Positions 35,103-44,217 of a stretch of 64,000 nt of DNA are shown here, one piece after another. Source of the stretch: an uncultured Paraprevotella sp. GTDB taxonomy: Bacteria; Bacteroidota; Bacteroidia; Bacteroidales; Bacteroidaceae. A program made the translations under genes and the position numbers. Position 1 is the first letter of the stretch. Every line of letters begins with the position of its first letter. The notes under the pieces were generated by a model. It searched no databases and was not told where the DNA came from. It was given only the letters and a program-made list of their open reading frames with translations. The DNA lies in contig URKA01000001.1 in NCBI GenBank assembly GCA_900548345.1, positions 143,498 through 207,497 on the forward strand, given 5' to 3'.

Positions 35103-36133
35103 CTTAAGTTGAAATCACTGATGCTGATTATGTCATCGTCCTCACGCAGTGTAGACAACGGTTGCCAGGTCCTTACGTGTATGAGAGGCATGGAAGGATC
35201 TCGGAAATCCCACAACAGGAACAGGTATCCTTCGTCCCGATAACAGTCACTTTGGTAGTATTGGCGTAGTGTCACCCCATAGATGCCATCCATGGTGGGA
35301 TGACGTCTGATATGGAAGTCACTGAACTTCACATCGATGCTTTTGTTGGCGGCAAATGTTTTTTCCAGTCTGGCCAGATATTCTTCTTTGCTGCGAAGGC
35401 TATAGCTCACTTTCTCGTCACCGGCCGATATCTCATCACTTGTTGCCTTATTGTTCACCACGTTACCAACGATAATGAGGGCTTTGTTGCTGAACACCTG
35501 GCGCAGGAAATCTATATCCTTGGTGGTGTAGGAGGTTCGAAAGTTCTCGCAATAGTTGAGTATTACCCTGCGTCGTTCCTTATCTTCCACATCCAGTTTG
35601 TTCGAAAGTATCTTGGTTGCTTCTTGAAAGAAGGGATGATTGTGGGGCATCTGTTTCAAATCCGTCTGACTCAGACGGATAGTTTTTCTGCCTGTATAAG
35701 CTGCACTCTCCCGACGGGAATCCGGTGCTTGCCGTGCGGGGTCAATCGCGGCCTGTCCTTTGTGCAGGTCTTCGGGCAACGGGTCATCTGCTTTTTTCTC
35801 TTGATATATGACCCGACCTTGATGATCTATGTAGCCTTTCCTATCCTGCAACGGGTCTATGAACTGTAGCTTTCCTTCCCTGTATTTGGTATCCACCAGA
35901 CAATTGGAAAGAGGAAGCGCAAAGCTGGTATGTCTGACATTATCTTCCACCCAATAGGTGCATTGGTCGTTGTCGTCATACCTGCATACCAGTTCCATCC
36001 CTTCCGACACACCGTATTTATACACGTGCGTATCGATATGATACATGCCCGAATCAAACCGTAACCACAGAACCGCTGCCGCACATCCGAGTATGACGAG
36101 CAAGACTGACAATATATAATGTATCTTTCCCAT
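35099..36133 (-). CDS. Membrane-anchored protein with NTF2-like C-terminal domain
   Basis: A 344-residue protein of unknown role. The start at 36133 (MGKIHYILSVLLVILGCAAA) gives one N-terminal membrane anchor, and the rest should be periplasmic. Residues about 45-115 contain WG-repeat-like strands (YREGKLQFIDPLQDRKGYID). A linker follows, then from about 205 a segment with NTF2-like features: ILNYCENFRTSYTTKDIDFL, a strand-rich region, and VTLRQYYQSDCYRDEGYLFL ... WDFRDPSMPLIHVRTWQP. Such domains bind small ligands or partners but carry no obvious catalytic residues here. It lies 7 bp after the fimbrillin gene and overlaps the next gene by 4 bp. Confidence 0.7.
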   Translation of the reverse strand: MGKIHYILSVLLVILGCAAAVLWLRFDSGMYHIDTHVYKYGVSEGMELVCRYDDNDQCTYWVEDNVRHTSFALPLSNCLVDTKYREGKLQFIDPLQDRKGYIDHQGRVIYQEKKADDPLPEDLHKGQAAIDPARQAPDSRRESAAYTGRKTIRLSQTDLKQMPHNHPFFQEATKILSNKLDVEDKERRRVILNYCENFRTSYTTKDIDFLRQVFSNKALIIVGNVVNNKATSDEISAGDEKVSYSLRSKEEYLARLEKTFAANKSIDVKFSDFHIRRHPTMDGIYGVTLRQYYQSDCYRDEGYLFLLWDFRDPSMPLIHVRTWQPLSTLREDDDIISISDFNLR

Positions 36134-36140
36134 CTTTCCG

Positions 36141-37031
36141 TTAGTTCTGGTTGACCACTTCTCCCCCAATTTCAATCTTGATTTGGTCGGGATTACCACT
36201 GATGACCAGACTGATAAAATGATTCATGCCTGGTTTGAACAAAAACCGGCTTTCATAAAGATAAGACACTCCATTGATTTCCACCTCGGCCAGCGGCACA
36301 TAATTGGCGATGCGTTGCGGCACAACAATGGCCGTAAAAGTGTTTGTTCCTGTTTGTTTGGCCTGGATGATGGCCTTTTCTCCTTTCGGGGCGGGTGTAG
36401 CCACTCCGGCCTCCAGGTCGATTGTCGCCTCAGACACAATGTTGTGAAGAAACAGTTTGGCATCGGTAGGCAGCTCGCCTTCGTAGTCTTCACCTTTTAC
36501 GAGCCGTAGTGTCACCTTGCTCATGATATGTTTGAAAGTGAGTGGAACACTACCTGTCCGGGCATTTACATCCGGTGTCTTGGCATAGAGGAAGTCGCTT
36601 GCCTCATACCCATCCATAGTCCCATCTTCCACCATGATATTCTGGTTCCTACGTATACTGAAGGGAAAGTCGGTGATACTGCCCACCTGTGCCAGATGCG
36701 GATAGTAAGCATAGGCATTGTATGTGCCTTCGTCCCAATAGAGCGGACGGGATGTGGACCATGTGGCACCGTTGCAGGTCAGCGTTTCATTGTTCACTAC
36801 ATTGCCGCCAATCTCTAAAGGCTCGCCGGTTTCGGTCACATACACACTGACTTTGTCTCCTTTCTCAAATTCCGTTTGGGTGACACGGGTCGGCTTCTCT
36901 CTTACCACATGAAATCTCATGGGTATCTTTTCTGAAACGATAAGGCTTTCAGTCTCATTCTGGCAGTTGGTCATACCCGCCATTGCAATTAGGGCAAAAA
37001 CTGTTGCCAACAGATAGTCATTTATCTTCAT
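36141..37031 (-). CDS. Fimbrillin-family lipoprotein
   Basis: Predicted pilin or anchor/tip component of a type V-like Bacteroidales fimbria, exported as a lipoprotein and then assembled outside. A lipobox-like signal peptide ends in MAGMTNCQNE. The domain has the Mfa-like signature: GDKVSVYV, PLYWDEGTYNAYAYYPH, ASDFLYAKT, PLTFKHIMSKVTLRLV and FTAIVVPQRIANYVPLAEVE. The 296 residues fit the family. It lies between the large fimbrillin-M64 fusion gene (36 bp) and the membrane-anchored gene (7 bp). Confidence 0.9.
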   Translation of the reverse strand: MKINDYLLATVFALIAMAGMTNCQNETESLIVSEKIPMRFHVVREKPTRVTQTEFEKGDKVSVYVTETGEPLEIGGNVVNNETLTCNGATWSTSRPLYWDEGTYNAYAYYPHLAQVGSITDFPFSIRRNQNIMVEDGTMDGYEASDFLYAKTPDVNARTGSVPLTFKHIMSKVTLRLVKGEDYEGELPTDAKLFLHNIVSEATIDLEAGVATPAPKGEKAIIQAKQTGTNTFTAIVVPQRIANYVPLAEVEINGVSYLYESRFLFKPGMNHFISLVISGNPDQIKIEIGGEVVNQN

Positions 37032-37067
37032 TTTTCCTGTTCCTTTCTCCTGTTATCACAATCGTCG

Positions 37068-40000
37068 TCATCTCTTGTTTTTTAGCGGACTGCCACGATG
37101 AATCCGGGGAGCGGCGTGGTTTCTTTGCCACGACGGACTGCGAGTACCCATGGATTTGTTACGGGTTACGGCCGCATCTATGTTGTCGTTTGCTACAAAT
37201 TCATCAAAAGAATATTTTTCGCCGGCATACCGTTTGATACGTTTCACAATGCTTTCGCGGCTGATGGCATTGAAATATGGGATGCTGTTGTTCATGCAGG
37301 AGTTTTGTTCCGAACGGAATACACCACGAGTGAAGGAGTATCCGCCTTCGAAAATATCTACAACAGTGTTGTAGCGTGAATCTAAGATAAAGTGCTTCCA
37401 CGGAACTTCATTCATCTTGCCCGTAAGAGACAGGTTGTCATACCAGCCTATGGCCTTGTATGAATTGAACATGATAGTGTGTCCGTTATCTATGAAGGCA
37501 TTGTAACTGATGTTTTCGTCACCGAGTTTGCCGAATCCATGGCCGCCGGCCTCATGATGGACGACACCTCGTGTATTGCTAGGGTACTCATAGGTATTCA
37601 TCGGGCAGAATGAGATGGCAGAACCGTCAGTCCATAAATGTGTGCATCCTCCGTAGTCAACGCAGTTGGGCACAACGATGATGAGGGTTTCTTTCAGATT
37701 GCCTTCATTCACGGTCGGTGCTTTCAGTGCACTGGCAAAGAGAGCGTTGTAATTCGCTTCCAGACAGGCATCTCCGGTATAGGTGGTCCCAAACTTATTG
37801 TTACGGATGCCGTTCACCGAACCGACACCGGCTTCCTGTGAGAGAGAGATGGAGGTGTATACGTTGAAATAGTTGCGGTAGGTCTTGTAAGGCTCTACAT
37901 TGAAGAAGTTTTCCATCGCCAGTTTCATGTGGGACAGATAGTTCCCATTAATGATGCTATAGGCATCGTAACCGTCACCCAAAACAACGATGTTGATGCC
38001 TCCGTTGTTGCCTTGGGTGGCTGTTTGAAGGGAGATGAGCTGGTCTTCATCATACTCATAATCATATTGGTCTACCGTGCAGGTACAGGTGTATTCCTCA
38101 TCTGTCAGACGGAATACAATTTTCCCGATTCTGTCGCAGACAGACACAGACCCCTTGGAATAATTGTGGATAGTAAGAGTCAGTTTTGTTTTTTTATCTC
38201 CGCTGGTCTGCGACAGACTGCACCAGTCGGGCATACTTTCCACTTCCCATTTGCCTTCGGCATCAAGTATCAAAGTTTGTTCGCGAGTGGTATTAAGGGC
38301 ATAGACAACGGATGGGCTGCACACCAGTTCATGATGGGCTACTATACGTTTGAACTCATTCCATCCGGGTGTAGTCTGATACAGGGTAACGGACTGTTCG
38401 GGCACTTCTACCGTGAAGTTGTCTTTGGACACACCTGAAAAGGCGTTGGTGGTTAGGTTAGGAGGTATCTCTCCTTTGCAGACTATGCTGCCGATTTGGT
38501 AACATCCGGAGAAAGCTTCGTTTTGTATATTCTCCAGATTGGCGGGGAAAACAAGTTTCTTTATGCCGCTACACCCCTGAAATGCACAGCTCCCAATGTT
38601 GGTCAGTCCTTCGGGCAATTCCAGTGTACCGGTCAGATACGGGTTGTATGAGAAAGCACCGCTTCCAATAGTCAACAACGATTGAGGCAGTTTCAACTCT
38701 CCCGAAAATTCATTCTCTCTAAATGCCGTTTCGCTTATTATTGTCAGATGCTTAGGTAAATTAAGCCCACCCTTGAATTTGCAGCCGAAAAATGCGCCCC
38801 CACGGATTTCAGTAATGCCATCGTGTAAAGTCAGGGCACCTCCGAAAGAAACGCTGCCGAATGTTCCTTCTTTGATTATCTTGATAGATTGAGGAATGAG
38901 AAGATCTCCTCTAAAAGCACAACCGGAAAAGGCACAAGAACCCAAATATTCCAGATGACTGGGTAGTTGTAACTGGCCGGATAGTCCGACACAACCCATA
39001 AAAGCGTCTTCCCCGATATAAGTAAGTTTATCGGGTAGGACAAGGTCGCAGGTAAAGCCACAGTTCCAGAATGCACGGTCTCCTATATATGTCAGTGTGC
39101 TTGGTAGCGAGAGCGTTCCGTATAGATTTCCGCAGCAATAGAATGCACCACCACCAATGTATGTAACCCCTTCGGGTATTGTCAGGGAACCGGTCAGATT
39201 TACACAATATTCGAAAGCGGTATTATTGATTTTATATAACTTATCGGGAAGAATCAAACGCACAAGCGAGCTTTTGCCATATAAGGCACCATCGGGTATC
39301 ACTCCTTCCTCATTGCCTGTGAAGACTCTGACCTCCTTCAGGTTCAGGATTTGAAGGTTGGTCATCTCTTTTTTCATGAAATTAAAGTCCACCTCGTTGA
39401 TGGAGCCTTTCAGTTTTAAGTTTCTCAACTGGGTATAATCTTTATTGGCCGCGATGATGCTCTTTTTCAGGTTGCCGGGCGTGGTTTCTATAATGATGTA
39501 TTCACGGGCGTTGGCATCGTGACTCACCCAATCGTTCTCCCAAGCCGTGATGCTCTCTCCGATGAGTGTAAACTCATACTTCCCGGTGTCCGTCTTCTTG
39601 TTCACACGGATGCTGAAATTACTTATCTTTCCGGCTACATAAGTGAAATCCTCACTCTTGGCAAACTTGTAGGATATGCCTCCTACGGTGATGTTGAACA
39701 AAGGAATGCCCGCCGCTACGGTTTGGGGCACCACGATGGCACGCCATTCATCACCGGTGCAGATGGGTTGGGTGGCCGTCTTTTCCACATCACCTTTCCG
39801 TGTCACCTCACCGGTTGTCAGATTGACGGTTGCCTTGCGGCACAAGTTGGTAACCAATACACTTTTTTCAAGTTTCGCCCATTCGCCCTCGGCAAAGCCC
39901 GCTCCTTCGACCAATGTGACACGTGCATTGGCCATGCGGTGGGTCATAGGCAGACGAATGGTATTTGTGGTGGGGGCCACATCGCCGACTTTACCCCATA

Positions 40001-40469
40001 AGAAGTCGCTCGCCTCATAGCCTCCCAATATTTCTTCCGTTCCAGGTGTACTTTGGTCGCGTTCCACGACAAGGCCGACAGCTTCCACGTTCTCAGGATA
40101 GGCGTATGAAAAAGGATAATACCCATAAACGTCAATGTGCGTATGCTTGTCTTTCCAATACACGTCATAGGCCGAGTTCCATTTGTGGGTTGCCTTATCG
40201 AATGTGTGTTCCACGTTGTCGGCCCTGTTGCCCCGTGCCTGCAAGGTTCCGGGCACACTGCCTTCGTAATCCACGACGTAGACCCCCATCTTTTCGCCGC
40301 TGCAAAAGCCGCTTTCGTTTACACGGGTCACTACTACATGGTCAATCTCACCGTTCAGGGTGATGGGAGTTTTCCCCTCGATGTGTTCTTCCACCACAAG
40401 AGTGTCTTTTACGCAGGCAGACAAAGTGATGCAGATGAGCAATGTATGATAGAGCAGTTTGATTTTCAT
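37068..40469 (-). CDS. Fimbrillin-BspA-BACON-M64 metallopeptidase fusion lipoprotein
   Basis: A 1133-residue lipoprotein (start 40469, MKIKLLYHTLLICITLSAC) that joins four modules. Residues about 20-310 are fimbrillin-like (GEKMGVYVVDYEG, VYWKDKHTHIDVYGYYPFSY, ASDFLWGKV, WRAIVVPQTVAAGIPLFNIT). Residues about 360-700 are BspA-type LRRs with repeats such as LPSTLTYIGDRAFWNCGF. About 735-815 is a BACON-like domain (EGKWEVESMPDWCSLSQTSG). About 825-1080 is an M64 IgA-peptidase-like zinc protease with VLGDGYDAYS and the zinc motif HHEAGGHGFGKLGDE. Zinc ligands His, His and the downstream Asp/Glu region are present. It could be a fimbrial tip protease or adhesin. It sits between two simple fimbrillin genes (35-36 bp gaps). 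Confidence 0.9.
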   Translation of the reverse strand: MKIKLLYHTLLICITLSACVKDTLVVEEHIEGKTPITLNGEIDHVVVTRVNESGFCSGEKMGVYVVDYEGSVPGTLQARGNRADNVEHTFDKATHKWNSAYDVYWKDKHTHIDVYGYYPFSYAYPENVEAVGLVVERDQSTPGTEEILGGYEASDFLWGKVGDVAPTTNTIRLPMTHRMANARVTLVEGAGFAEGEWAKLEKSVLVTNLCRKATVNLTTGEVTRKGDVEKTATQPICTGDEWRAIVVPQTVAAGIPLFNITVGGISYKFAKSEDFTYVAGKISNFSIRVNKKTDTGKYEFTLIGESITAWENDWVSHDANAREYIIIETTPGNLKKSIIAANKDYTQLRNLKLKGSINEVDFNFMKKEMTNLQILNLKEVRVFTGNEEGVIPDGALYGKSSLVRLILPDKLYKINNTAFEYCVNLTGSLTIPEGVTYIGGGAFYCCGNLYGTLSLPSTLTYIGDRAFWNCGFTCDLVLPDKLTYIGEDAFMGCVGLSGQLQLPSHLEYLGSCAFSGCAFRGDLLIPQSIKIIKEGTFGSVSFGGALTLHDGITEIRGGAFFGCKFKGGLNLPKHLTIISETAFRENEFSGELKLPQSLLTIGSGAFSYNPYLTGTLELPEGLTNIGSCAFQGCSGIKKLVFPANLENIQNEAFSGCYQIGSIVCKGEIPPNLTTNAFSGVSKDNFTVEVPEQSVTLYQTTPGWNEFKRIVAHHELVCSPSVVYALNTTREQTLILDAEGKWEVESMPDWCSLSQTSGDKKTKLTLTIHNYSKGSVSVCDRIGKIVFRLTDEEYTCTCTVDQYDYEYDEDQLISLQTATQGNNGGINIVVLGDGYDAYSIINGNYLSHMKLAMENFFNVEPYKTYRNYFNVYTSISLSQEAGVGSVNGIRNNKFGTTYTGDACLEANYNALFASALKAPTVNEGNLKETLIIVVPNCVDYGGCTHLWTDGSAISFCPMNTYEYPSNTRGVVHHEAGGHGFGKLGDENISYNAFIDNGHTIMFNSYKAIGWYDNLSLTGKMNEVPWKHFILDSRYNTVVDIFEGGYSFTRGVFRSEQNSCMNNSIPYFNAISRESIVKRIKRYAGEKYSFDEFVANDNIDAAVTRNKSMGTRSPSWQRNHAAPRIHRGSPLKNKR

Positions 40470-40504
40470 TTTTCTATGAACTTGGTTTGAACAGATGGAA
40501 TGCG

Positions 40505-41464
40505 TCATTCGGCAATACCGCCGTGGTCTGTCTCGTCGTTGTCCCATTGACTGACGGACACATTCATACCATCACTGAGCCTGTTGACGGTAATGGTAAA
40601 TTTATGCCTTTTGCCGGCCACAAAGGTAAATGCTTTTTTCAGGTTGTAGTCTCTGCCGTCAATACGCAGGGTAATCAAGTTTCCGTCGGTTACCTCTTGC
40701 GGCACAATGATAGCTTTGTAAGTGGCGGCACCTTCTTTTTGCATCTTCACACTGAAGCCATCGCCTTGAGGAGTAGCCTCCCCTGTGACCAAATCTACCG
40801 TGGCTTGTGTTTTTATTCCATTTACCTTGACAGATTCTATGGCAGAAGCCAAACTTGCGGCGGTGAAACCGTTCCCCGGCACCAGGCAGACCAACATCTG
40901 ACTCATTACATGCCTTGTAGTGATGGAAATGGGAGTATCCGTAGGAGTCGCATGCGAGGTACTGCCTATCAATAAATCGCTGTTATTATAGGCCGTATAT
41001 GTGCTTTGGTCGACATGCACGGTCCAAGATACGGCGGAAACGTTATCAATGTCGGGCATGTAGGGACAATAAAAGTAAATATCGGCAGGTGTCTTGTCAT
41101 CTTTCCAGTAAATGGGTTGTTTGGTCACCCAGGTATAGCCGTTAAAAGTAAACTGTTGGTTGTCGGCATGGTTACCATGAGACTGGAGAGTGACGGGAGT
41201 TTCTATGGATGTGTCATGGTTCACCACATACAGCCCCGCCTCGTCGTCTTTTGTGAAACTCTTTTCGATGGCGCGGTTTTCGACCAACGCCACGTCTGTC
41301 AATAGCGGTCTGATTTTTAATGGGATTGGCTCCTCAACCGAAATCTCGTGCACATATTCCATTTCGTCCTTTTCATCGTAAGCATCCTCACCAGAAGAAC
41401 AGGCTACCATAAAACCCGCCAATAGAAGAGATGTATATATTATCCATTTCGTTTTTGCATTCAT
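40505..41464 (-). CDS. Fimbrillin-family lipoprotein, first gene of the operon
   Basis: A 319-residue lipoprotein whose signal peptide ends LLLAGFMVACSSGED, which fixes the start at 41464. The Mfa-like fimbrillin pattern is clear: DEAGLYVVNHD, QPIYWKDDKTPADIYFYCPY, NNSDLLIGST, ITTRHVMSQMLVCLVPG and YKAIIVPQEVTDGNLITLRI. It ends in an acidic stretch. It is the first structural gene after the promoter at 41682-41713, with a leader of about 210 nt. That leader is open in the same frame (see the leader feature). The downstream fusion gene follows after 35 bp. Confidence 0.9.
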   Translation of the reverse strand: MNAKTKWIIYTSLLLAGFMVACSSGEDAYDEKDEMEYVHEISVEEPIPLKIRPLLTDVALVENRAIEKSFTKDDEAGLYVVNHDTSIETPVTLQSHGNHADNQQFTFNGYTWVTKQPIYWKDDKTPADIYFYCPYMPDIDNVSAVSWTVHVDQSTYTAYNNSDLLIGSTSHATPTDTPISITTRHVMSQMLVCLVPGNGFTAASLASAIESVKVNGIKTQATVDLVTGEATPQGDGFSVKMQKEGAATYKAIIVPQEVTDGNLITLRIDGRDYNLKKAFTFVAGKRHKFTITVNRLSDGMNVSVSQWDNDETDHGGIAE

Positions 41465-41659
41465 ACATAAGTTCAGATAATTAGGTTTCCCGTGTAATTT
41501 ACATTTCAGTTCCCCAAAAAGACTTCCGGCAATGGTGCGCAGCCACCTGTCCGCTTTCAAGACCTTACCACGGTTCTTCCGATGGTTACGATACTTTGGA
41601 TTCAGTTGGTCTGATAACATACTGAACAATGAGTGCTGAAACATTGGCTTTTTCATCAT
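41465..41659 (-). other. Open leader reading frame upstream of the fimbrillin operon
   Basis: The transcribed leader of the fimbrillin operon has an uninterrupted reading frame from ATG 41659 (MMKKPMFQHSLFSMLSDQLN) that runs in frame into the fimbrillin ATG without a stop. It encodes about 65 strongly basic residues (NHRKNRGKVLKADRWLRTIA). These residues would place the lipoprotein signal inside the protein, so they are unlikely to be part of the mature fimbrillin. It could be a degraded gene end, a regulatory leader or chance. Confidence 0.3.
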
Positions 41660-41681
41660 AAAATCTGTAAGTTTCCAACCA

Positions 41682-41713
41682 TAAAGGTACAAAAACTTGC
41701 AGACTTCTACAAA
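41682..41713 (-). promoter_or_regulatory. Promoter of the fimbrillin operon
   Basis: On the minus strand TTTG (41713-41710) and TACCTTTA (41689-41682, one mismatch to TAnnTTTG) are spaced by 20 bp. Transcription would start near 41675. It separates the fimbrillin operon from the FHA/kinase cassette upstream. Confidence 0.6.
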
Positions 41714-41762
41714 TATATCAAACTCTAATTTATTTACATCACATTTCTTATAAAACGACTAC

Positions 41763-42140
41763 CTATAAATTTCTAATAATCCACCAAATAATAGTCAACA
41801 CAACATATATCCTCACCGTAACAGTATGATTGCAAAACATTCTTAATTTTGAGTGTCGTTCTTTAGGAAAGAACCATGTAACACTGATTAAAAGAAGAGC
41901 ATAAGGAACTGAAATTACCAAAAAAGGATTATAATAAAACGCCTCCTTAAAATGCAAATGTAATAATTGATATGCAGCTCGTTGCACCCCGCATGCAGGA
42001 CATTGATACCCTGTAATTAAATAAAAAGGGCATTTCGGGAACCATATTGAACTTTCCGGGTTGAAAAAATACAATATGACTCCCAATGCCACAACTACAA
42101 AAAGTATGGTTATTTTCTTAAAATCCACCAAATACAGCAA
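41763..42140 (-). CDS. DUF2752 membrane protein
   Basis: A 125-residue integral membrane protein of unknown function. The family motif CPFYLITGYQCPACGVQRA is present, with several hydrophobic helices (ITILFVVVALGVILYFF, FLVISVPYALLLISVTWFF). DUF2752 proteins are frequently found beside CD225/dispanin-like membrane proteins in Bacteroidetes, as here. Its ATG overlaps the upstream FHA-CD225 gene by 23 bp, so it is the last gene of the FHA/kinase cassette. Confidence 0.85.
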   Translation of the reverse strand: MLYLVDFKKITILFVVVALGVILYFFNPESSIWFPKCPFYLITGYQCPACGVQRAAYQLLHLHFKEAFYYNPFLVISVPYALLLISVTWFFPKERHSKLRMFCNHTVTVRIYVVLTIIWWIIRNL

Positions 42141-42753
42141 TACCTAATATTGCGTAACATATAATATAAATAACCCACAAGAAAAATGCAGATCCAAAAG
42201 ACCACCAAAACCAAGTACGAGCTTTTGAAGCAGCACTCTGTGCTTCAGCATATTCGCCAGCATACCATAATCCATCAACTTTAGATGCATATACAATAGA
42301 GACTATACCAAATGGCAAGCAACAAAATAAGGTGCTTAAAATGGCCCATACTAAAAAGTTATTCGGCTTGGGTATTGATGGAGCCCCCCCTCTATTGCCA
42401 CCGCTCTCACCAACAACAATATGGATGTTATTTTCATTATCGATACCACTACGATATCCTTGCGTGCCACCAACCATCGTTCTGCCACAATTATCATCTG
42501 TTCTTCCAACATTATTAAAATATGTCTGCCAAGGCAATGTAGTATTGCCAATTCTAACGATGTCCGATTTATTCAGATGAACTTCTCCATGTCGTTTAGT
42601 ACCATTTATAAATGTTCCATTACTGGAGTTGGTATCAATCAATCTGAAATTACCATTATCATCCTGTATGATTTGACAATGTGACCTTGATACCAAAGGA
42701 TCATTTATATTCACATCGTTACTTGAACTACGTCCTATTTTAATTATTTTCAT
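42118..42753 (-). CDS. FHA domain protein with CD225/dispanin membrane domain
   Basis: A 211-residue protein with an N-terminal FHA phosphothreonine-binding domain (about 1-75; GRSSSNDVNI, VSRSHCQII, NSSNGTFINGT) and a Gly/Asn-rich linker. The C-terminal CD225/dispanin-type segment (about 125-205) has two membrane helices around FLVWAILSTLFCCLPFGIVS and TWFWWSFGSAFFLWVIYIIC. It would tether the FHA module to the inner membrane, ready to bind a protein phosphorylated by the cassette kinases. It lies 17 bp after the secreted-protein gene and overlaps DUF2752. Confidence 0.88.
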   Translation of the reverse strand: MKIIKIGRSSSNDVNINDPLVSRSHCQIIQDDNGNFRLIDTNSSNGTFINGTKRHGEVHLNKSDIVRIGNTTLPWQTYFNNVGRTDDNCGRTMVGGTQGYRSGIDNENNIHIVVGESGGNRGGAPSIPKPNNFLVWAILSTLFCCLPFGIVSIVYASKVDGLWYAGEYAEAQSAASKARTWFWWSFGSAFFLWVIYIICYAILGIAVFGGF

Positions 42754-42770
42754 AAGTACAAACGTTTTAA

Positions 42771-44192
42771 TTATTCTGTTTTAGTACTATTGGGGACTAC
42801 TTCGATTTTATTGATAAGATATGTCTTTTTGTCCGCATCGTATACCAAATGAATTCGTTTCTGAGTGTAATCGTTATATGTTTTGCTTTGATACCTCTGA
42901 CTAACAGTATAAATTAAAGAGTCCCAATTTAAATCAACGACCTCAATATCGTTATCAAGAGTAAAATTCAACGCAGAACCTTTCAACAACGATAAATATT
43001 TCTGTGCAGATTCTTTCTTTATCTTCTCATTTCCATATTTCGGCAGATAAGACACCTCAACATCACTACCAGTTGTATTAAACATATTCTTAATAGATGC
43101 TTTTTGTTCTGTGTCATGAGAAGATACATATTCAGACAATTGATTCAAAAATGTCATAACATTAGCGTTTGCCATTCTGTTTCGTTCTACTTTTGCAGAA
43201 TCCGTAATAGGCTTATGAATTATTTCTTTGTCATAAGACACTACAACCTCAGCATTCTTGAATGTATTATCAACAGTAACCTTAAATGTAGGGGCAATAG
43301 TCATGGAAGCAACAGGATTTGTATATAAAGACTTTTTATCATCATCAATGAATTGATAAGGATCAATATTTATTGTGATTGCAGGAACGTCTTTCACCGT
43401 AAACTCCTTACTTTTAGGCAAATCCATTTTAATCTCATCATAAGAGACACTCATTGCCTCAATACTTGTTAAAGACTGCTCTACATATTGCTTGCTGAGT
43501 GTTTGAGGAAGATTTGCATACCATTCAACAATTGCATCTTGCGCCGCTTTCTTCATTGACTTTTGTTCGGATGCAAGGAATTTGATAGGCTTTGCAATAG
43601 AAGAAACTAACTCAAGTTTGTTTTTGGGGGCAAAATACCTCACTTTCTTACCTTCTACGTTCTCAAATTTCTCTTCAACCTTGACCTTCCATATAAACGT
43701 AACTTTATATCTAACATCGCTTACATTACCTTTTGCTACAGTATGGACTTGAAACGCCACTGGAACGATAAGTTTTGTCGAATCTATTGGGTTTTTACCT
43801 TTTCTTATTTCTTTTTCTTCATTTTTATCATATTCAATATCACCTACACTTAATCCTTCGTAAACCAATTCTGTCGGCATGTTGGATTTTTCACACAATT
43901 TATCATAAACATCTTTTAGGCTATGTGATTTCACTTTCAATACAGATTCAACCAAATCATCTTGATACAAAAATTGTTGAACTGATTTTGAATTCGGTAT
44001 TTTCTTCTTACCATCGCCTTTCAATCGATTTCGCATATTATCTAACAACTCTTTTTGGTTGTTTATTGCAAGCGTTTTTGCCGCTTCTTTTCGATTGACA
44101 TATTTGATTTCATCCTTTTCCGTTTTGGAAAATCCTACCATACCAATGCCCAGCATCAATGTAGCAATTAACATTCTTCTGTACATGTTCAT
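42771..44192 (-). CDS. Exported protein of unknown function in the FHA/kinase cassette
   Basis: I do not recognise a domain. The 473-residue protein has a signal peptide (MYRRMLIATLMLGIGMVGFS) and is rich in Lys, Glu and Asp. There are no Cys pairs and no membrane segments after the signal. A helical N-terminal part (NRKEAAKTLAINNQKELLDN) is followed by long beta-rich stretches such as VSDVRYKVTFIWKVKVEEKF. Several imperfectly related beta segments suggest a repeated fold. It lies 25 bp after the kinase-SUMF1 gene and 17 bp before the FHA-CD225 gene. It is probably a periplasmic partner of the extracytoplasmic SUMF1-like domain, but this is inference from position. Confidence 0.7.
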   Translation of the reverse strand: MNMYRRMLIATLMLGIGMVGFSKTEKDEIKYVNRKEAAKTLAINNQKELLDNMRNRLKGDGKKKIPNSKSVQQFLYQDDLVESVLKVKSHSLKDVYDKLCEKSNMPTELVYEGLSVGDIEYDKNEEKEIRKGKNPIDSTKLIVPVAFQVHTVAKGNVSDVRYKVTFIWKVKVEEKFENVEGKKVRYFAPKNKLELVSSIAKPIKFLASEQKSMKKAAQDAIVEWYANLPQTLSKQYVEQSLTSIEAMSVSYDEIKMDLPKSKEFTVKDVPAITINIDPYQFIDDDKKSLYTNPVASMTIAPTFKVTVDNTFKNAEVVVSYDKEIIHKPITDSAKVERNRMANANVMTFLNQLSEYVSSHDTEQKASIKNMFNTTGSDVEVSYLPKYGNEKIKKESAQKYLSLLKGSALNFTLDNDIEVVDLNWDSLIYTVSQRYQSKTYNDYTQKRIHLVYDADKKTYLINKIEVVPNSTKTE

Positions 44193-44217
44193 TCTTTTTT
44201 ATTGTTAATATTAATAT

